Source: Planctomycetota bacterium
GTDB lineage: Bacteria; Planctomycetota; JACOTG01; JAJDCM01
Assembly: GCA_029260825.1 (NCBI GenBank)
Contig: JAJDCM010000174.1
Span: 1 to 64,000, forward strand
Direction: 5' to 3'
Length of the DNA: 64,000 nt
Shown: positions 61,746 through 64,000 of the stretch, in pieces
Layout of the letters: each line of letters starts with the position of its first letter
Numbering within the stretch: position 1 is the stretch's first letter
The notes under the pieces: model-generated
The model's database searches: none
Told to the model about the DNA's origin: nothing
Seen by the model: only the letters and a program-made list of their open reading frames with translations
Position numbers and translations under genes: made by a program

Positions 61746-63067
61746 CCGAGAACCGGCGTCGGTGCGCAAGAACCGCCCAAGGAACTTGAACCCGGGTTCT
61801 GCCTCGACCGGGGAGCCGTTGGAGATATCGTCGGTGCGCAAGAAACACCACCCCAGTTTTCCATTGCCGGGACGGTCGTGCTTCGTTCGGATTCCGGCTC
61901 GTGAGCCTGATCTCCGGAGAGCATGGCTTTCCAGATCTCGATTGTTCGGGCGGCCGGTTCCCTCCAGCTGAACCAGTCAGCTCTCTCGAGACTCAACGCC
62001 CGAAGCTCCCGTCCGACTTCCGGCCGATCCAACAGGCCAAGAAGACCACGACTGACGCCCCACACGTTGTCCGGATCGAACATCAGAGCAGCACCTTCTG
62101 CAAGCTCCGGTGTCGCTGCAGCTTCGCTGGCCACGATCGGACATCCATTCGCCATGGCTTCGAGAAGATGGAACGGGAATCCGCCGTACCTGGAAAGATC
62201 GATCACGGAAGATGCTTGACGACAGAGCGAGGCAACTTCCTGTCGATTGATGTCTCCGGTGAACAGAACGTCCCTCGCAAGAAGCTCCCGAAGATCCGTC
62301 CCCGCCTCGACAAACCATGAATCCCGATCTCCAACGATGATCAGCTGGACTTCATGGGTTTCCCGAACGGTGCGGAAGGCTTCCAGAACCCTCTGGATGT
62401 TTCGATGCGGACCGGCCTCTCCCACATGCAGGAAAAACTGTCCACGAATCCCAAAACGCGCTCGAACTTCTCGAGCCACCGAGTCGGTGACCACAGGAAT
62501 CGCTTCGGCGCAAAGCCCGGCCGAAATCACTTCGATGCGGCCAAGAGGAATGTCCACTGCATCCGAAAGCTCGCTTCGAGCAAACCGAGACGCGGTAAGA
62601 AGCCGGGCATTCGAAGTTCGATGTTGCTCGAGCCGAATCCGGTAGGCTTCCTGTTCATCCGAGCGGTCACCCCCGCGGGAGAATCGCAACGGAATCAGAT
62701 CGTGAACCTGAACCGTCGCCATCGCTTCTCGATAGAGACGAAAAGGAGAATCAAAGCCGGGCGAAAGGAGAAGCCCATCAGGGATATGAAGAAGGTCCAC
62801 CGACCCAGCCTCGTAGGCATCCAGGGGGTGGTACTTAACATTGGGGAGAGTAAGAAGGCTGTCGAGGGCTTCCGAAGACCGTTTTTCGCTGAAGCAGACG
62901 AAGCGAAAGTCCTTGGCCTGGGTCATCACTTCCCTGAGAAAGGAAGCTGTTCGATCCGCGAGACCGGTTCGCCGAGCTCGAGGGTCGCCAAGACACCTCG
63001 CGTCAACTCCGACCTTTGGATTTCGATCCATTTTACCCTGTCCGTTTACCGTTTGGAACGTGTCCAC
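61742..63067 (-). CDS. glycosyltransferase family 4 with atypical C-terminal tail
   Basis: 441 residues from a GTG start at 63067 with GGGAGG six bases upstream. GT4 core: VGVDARCLGDPRARRTGLAD, a VQVHDLIPLRFS linker, FFLHVGEAGPHRNIQRVLEA, VIDLSRYGGFPFHLLEAMA and GCPIVASEAAATPELAEGAA, the last two covering the sugar-nucleotide site. After about residue 390 the sequence changes to a Ser/Pro/Thr-rich tail that contains SCAPT twice. The DNA for this tail holds a 16-bp direct repeat. The tail may be a read-through of former intergenic DNA. Confidence 0.88.
   Translation of the reverse strand: MDTFQTVNGQGKMDRNPKVGVDARCLGDPRARRTGLADRTASFLREVMTQAKDFRFVCFSEKRSSEALDSLLTLPNVKYHPLDAYEAGSVDLLHIPDGLLLSPGFDSPFRLYREAMATVQVHDLIPLRFSRGGDRSDEQEAYRIRLEQHRTSNARLLTASRFARSELSDAVDIPLGRIEVISAGLCAEAIPVVTDSVAREVRARFGIRGQFFLHVGEAGPHRNIQRVLEAFRTVRETHEVQLIIVGDRDSWFVEAGTDLRELLARDVLFTGDINRQEVASLCRQASSVIDLSRYGGFPFHLLEAMANGCPIVASEAAATPELAEGAALMFDPDNVWGVSRGLLGLLDRPEVGRELRALSLERADWFSWREPAARTIEIWKAMLSGDQAHEPESERSTTVPAMENWGGVSCAPTISPTAPRSRQNPGSSSLGGSCAPTPVLG
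61757..61844. repeat. 16-bp direct repeat, 72 bp apart
   Basis: CGTCGGTGCGCAAGAA occurs at 61757-61772 and 61829-61844. The distance is a whole number of codons, so both copies read SCAPT-type residues in the minus-strand GT4 gene. A perfect 12-bp palindrome GAACCCGGGTTC lies between (61788-61799). Confidence 0.85.
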
Positions 63068-63267
63068 GTTTTGCCTCCCAGCAACTGGAAAAAGCTCGTA
63101 AGAACCCGTCTACGTTCCCTATCGGAGGAAATACCTGTCTTCCATAAGACTTACTGCAAAAGTTTGAAACTTTCTGAATAGAACCTTCCCCCTCAAGGTC
63201 TGTCTGGCTCTTTTCCGATGAAAGTCGAGATCGAGTTCCACATCCGGCTTCGATCGGAAGGGAAGAA
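63068..63267. other. divergent intergenic region before sigma factor gene
   Basis: 200 bp. No gene recognised; the GT4 and sigma-factor promoters must lie here. Confidence 0.4.
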
Positions 63268-64000
63268 ATGACGGAGAAGGAAAAATTGGATCGGGGTTCT
63301 CGACAATCCATCGAACAGCGGATCATCGAATACCTTCCGCTCGTCCGACATATCGTCGGGCGCCTTGGACTGAAGCCCCCTGCTCCTCTCGACATGGAAG
63401 ATCTCTACGAAGTGGGAGCCATGGGGCTTGTCCGTGCCGCCTACTCGTACCGAGACGACCGCAATGCCTCCTTCAAGACCCACGCTTATCATCAAATCCG
63501 CGGAGCAATCCTCGATGAACTCCGGCGCCACAGTCCTCTCAGTCGTAAGCGACGCGAGCAACTGAGGGACTTCCGGAACGCCTACTCCAGACTTCAATCC
63601 GAAAAGGGAAGGACAGCGACCCACGAGGAGATTGCGGATGCCCTGGGAATTGATCTCGTGGAGCTCAATAGTCTGTTAGTCGACCTGAGAACTCTTCGCA
63701 TTCTCTCTCTGAACGAACCGGCCGAGAATACTGAAGGCGAGGACTACCAGAGCACGCTGCCCTGCCCAAGAGCAAAGCGGCCCGATGATATTGCCGAGAA
63801 GAAGGAGCTACAGCGCAAACTTGAGTCCGAGATCAAGAGACTCCCCGAAGCTGAGCGCACGGTGCTTCTTCTCTACTACCATGAAGGGCTTCGTCTGCGG
63901 GAGATCGGCGAGCTTCTTTCTCTCTCTGAATCCCGCATCTCTCAAATCCACAGTCACGCCCTTCTTCTCCTCGAGACCCGAATGGAACAGAAAATCCAAT
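63268..64000 (+). CDS. FliA/WhiG-type sigma factor (partial, 3' end beyond window)
   Basis: ATG at 63268 behind AAGGGA. 244 codons without a stop. Region 2 begins IIEYLPLVRHIVGRLGL, with DMEDLYEVGAMGLVRAAYSY and FKTHAYHQIRGAILDELRR, the pattern of flagellar sigma-28 and WhiG. Region 3 has SRLQSEKGRTATHEEIADAL, and region 4 RLPEAERTVLLLYYHEGLRL with REIGELLSLSESRISQIHS for -35 recognition. Region 1.1 is absent, as in this group. The class reads motility or surface genes in many phyla. No flagellar gene is in view. Confidence 0.95.
   Translation, partial: MTEKEKLDRGSRQSIEQRIIEYLPLVRHIVGRLGLKPPAPLDMEDLYEVGAMGLVRAAYSYRDDRNASFKTHAYHQIRGAILDELRRHSPLSRKRREQLRDFRNAYSRLQSEKGRTATHEEIADALGIDLVELNSLLVDLRTLRILSLNEPAENTEGEDYQSTLPCPRAKRPDDIAEKKELQRKLESEIKRLPEAERTVLLLYYHEGLRLREIGELLSLSESRISQIHSHALLLLETRMEQKIQ

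Noticed and set aside
1-64000. CRISPR arrays, rRNA, tRNA and intact insertion sequences
   Set aside because: No regularly spaced identical repeats, conserved RNA cores or transposase genes were recognised by eye.

Overview
The window looks like chromosomal DNA of a Gram-negative bacterium, most likely Planctomycetota or a close PVC-type relative. This is an inference from gene content, because no rRNA or marker phylogeny is available. Supporting features are a DUF1080 / ThuA / sugar-isomerase / Gfo-Idh-MocA operon, large secreted repeat proteins, a secreted PQQ-type quinoprotein, an M64 peptidase, an SPFH protein paired with a small Arc-like regulator, toroid-repeat proteins, and a type II secretion-like system with unusual subunits. 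Genes are closely packed on both strands with many 4-bp start/stop overlaps. Shine-Dalgarno motifs of AGGAG type are common and often decide the start codon. GTG and TTG starts are frequent.

Layout. 1-3047 (minus): 5' end of an NtrC-type response regulator, preceded by a secreted repeat protein with nine DLNxDGDxxD calcium-type loops. 3170-8444 (plus): a secreted toroid-repeat protein, a GT4 and a GT2 glycosyltransferase, and two membrane proteins (Yip1-like, DUF2752). 8484-9846: an FMN reductase divergent from elongation factor P. 9847-11259: an accessory, partly AT-rich stretch with strong hairpins, a gene remnant and a DUF222-like gene lacking its expected HNH half. 11270-14932 (minus): an ornithine-cyclodeaminase-family enzyme, a secreted beta-helix protein and an orphan. 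15268-25136: a type II secretion / type IV pilus-like locus in two convergent transcripts. The first is CheY-like, zinc ribbon, GspE ATPase. The second is major pseudopilin, GspF, a double-domain pseudopilin, a PilM-PilN fusion, PilO-like, a small anchored protein and a secretin with TPR tail.

25443-34728 holds an alpha/beta hydrolase, a HEAT-VWA protein, a PLP dehydratase with a quinoprotein, an M64 peptidase, and a two-gene acyl-adenylating / aldehyde-forming module resembling EhpF/EhpG or LuxE/LuxC. 35009-41075 (plus) holds an ABC-2 exporter pair, a secreted amidohydrolase, a cupin, a YfiT/DinB protein, a lipoprotein and a Rieske ferredoxin. 41119-43921 holds an MscS channel and the SPFH/Arc-like pair. 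43918-50238 (minus) is a four-gene operon that best fits oxidation and cleavage of glycosides through 3-keto sugars.

51833-58832 (plus) is a seven-gene, fully overlapping operon: RDD, SpoIIM-like, membrane protein, DUF4129, DUF4350, MoxR ATPase, DUF58. It is flanked by DUF72 and RDD genes. The end of the window carries a secreted toroid-ankyrin fusion with a CxxCH motif, a lipoprotein, a GT4 with a duplicated C-terminal tail, and a FliA/WhiG-type sigma factor that runs off the edge. No rRNA, tRNA, CRISPR array or intact insertion sequence was recognised.
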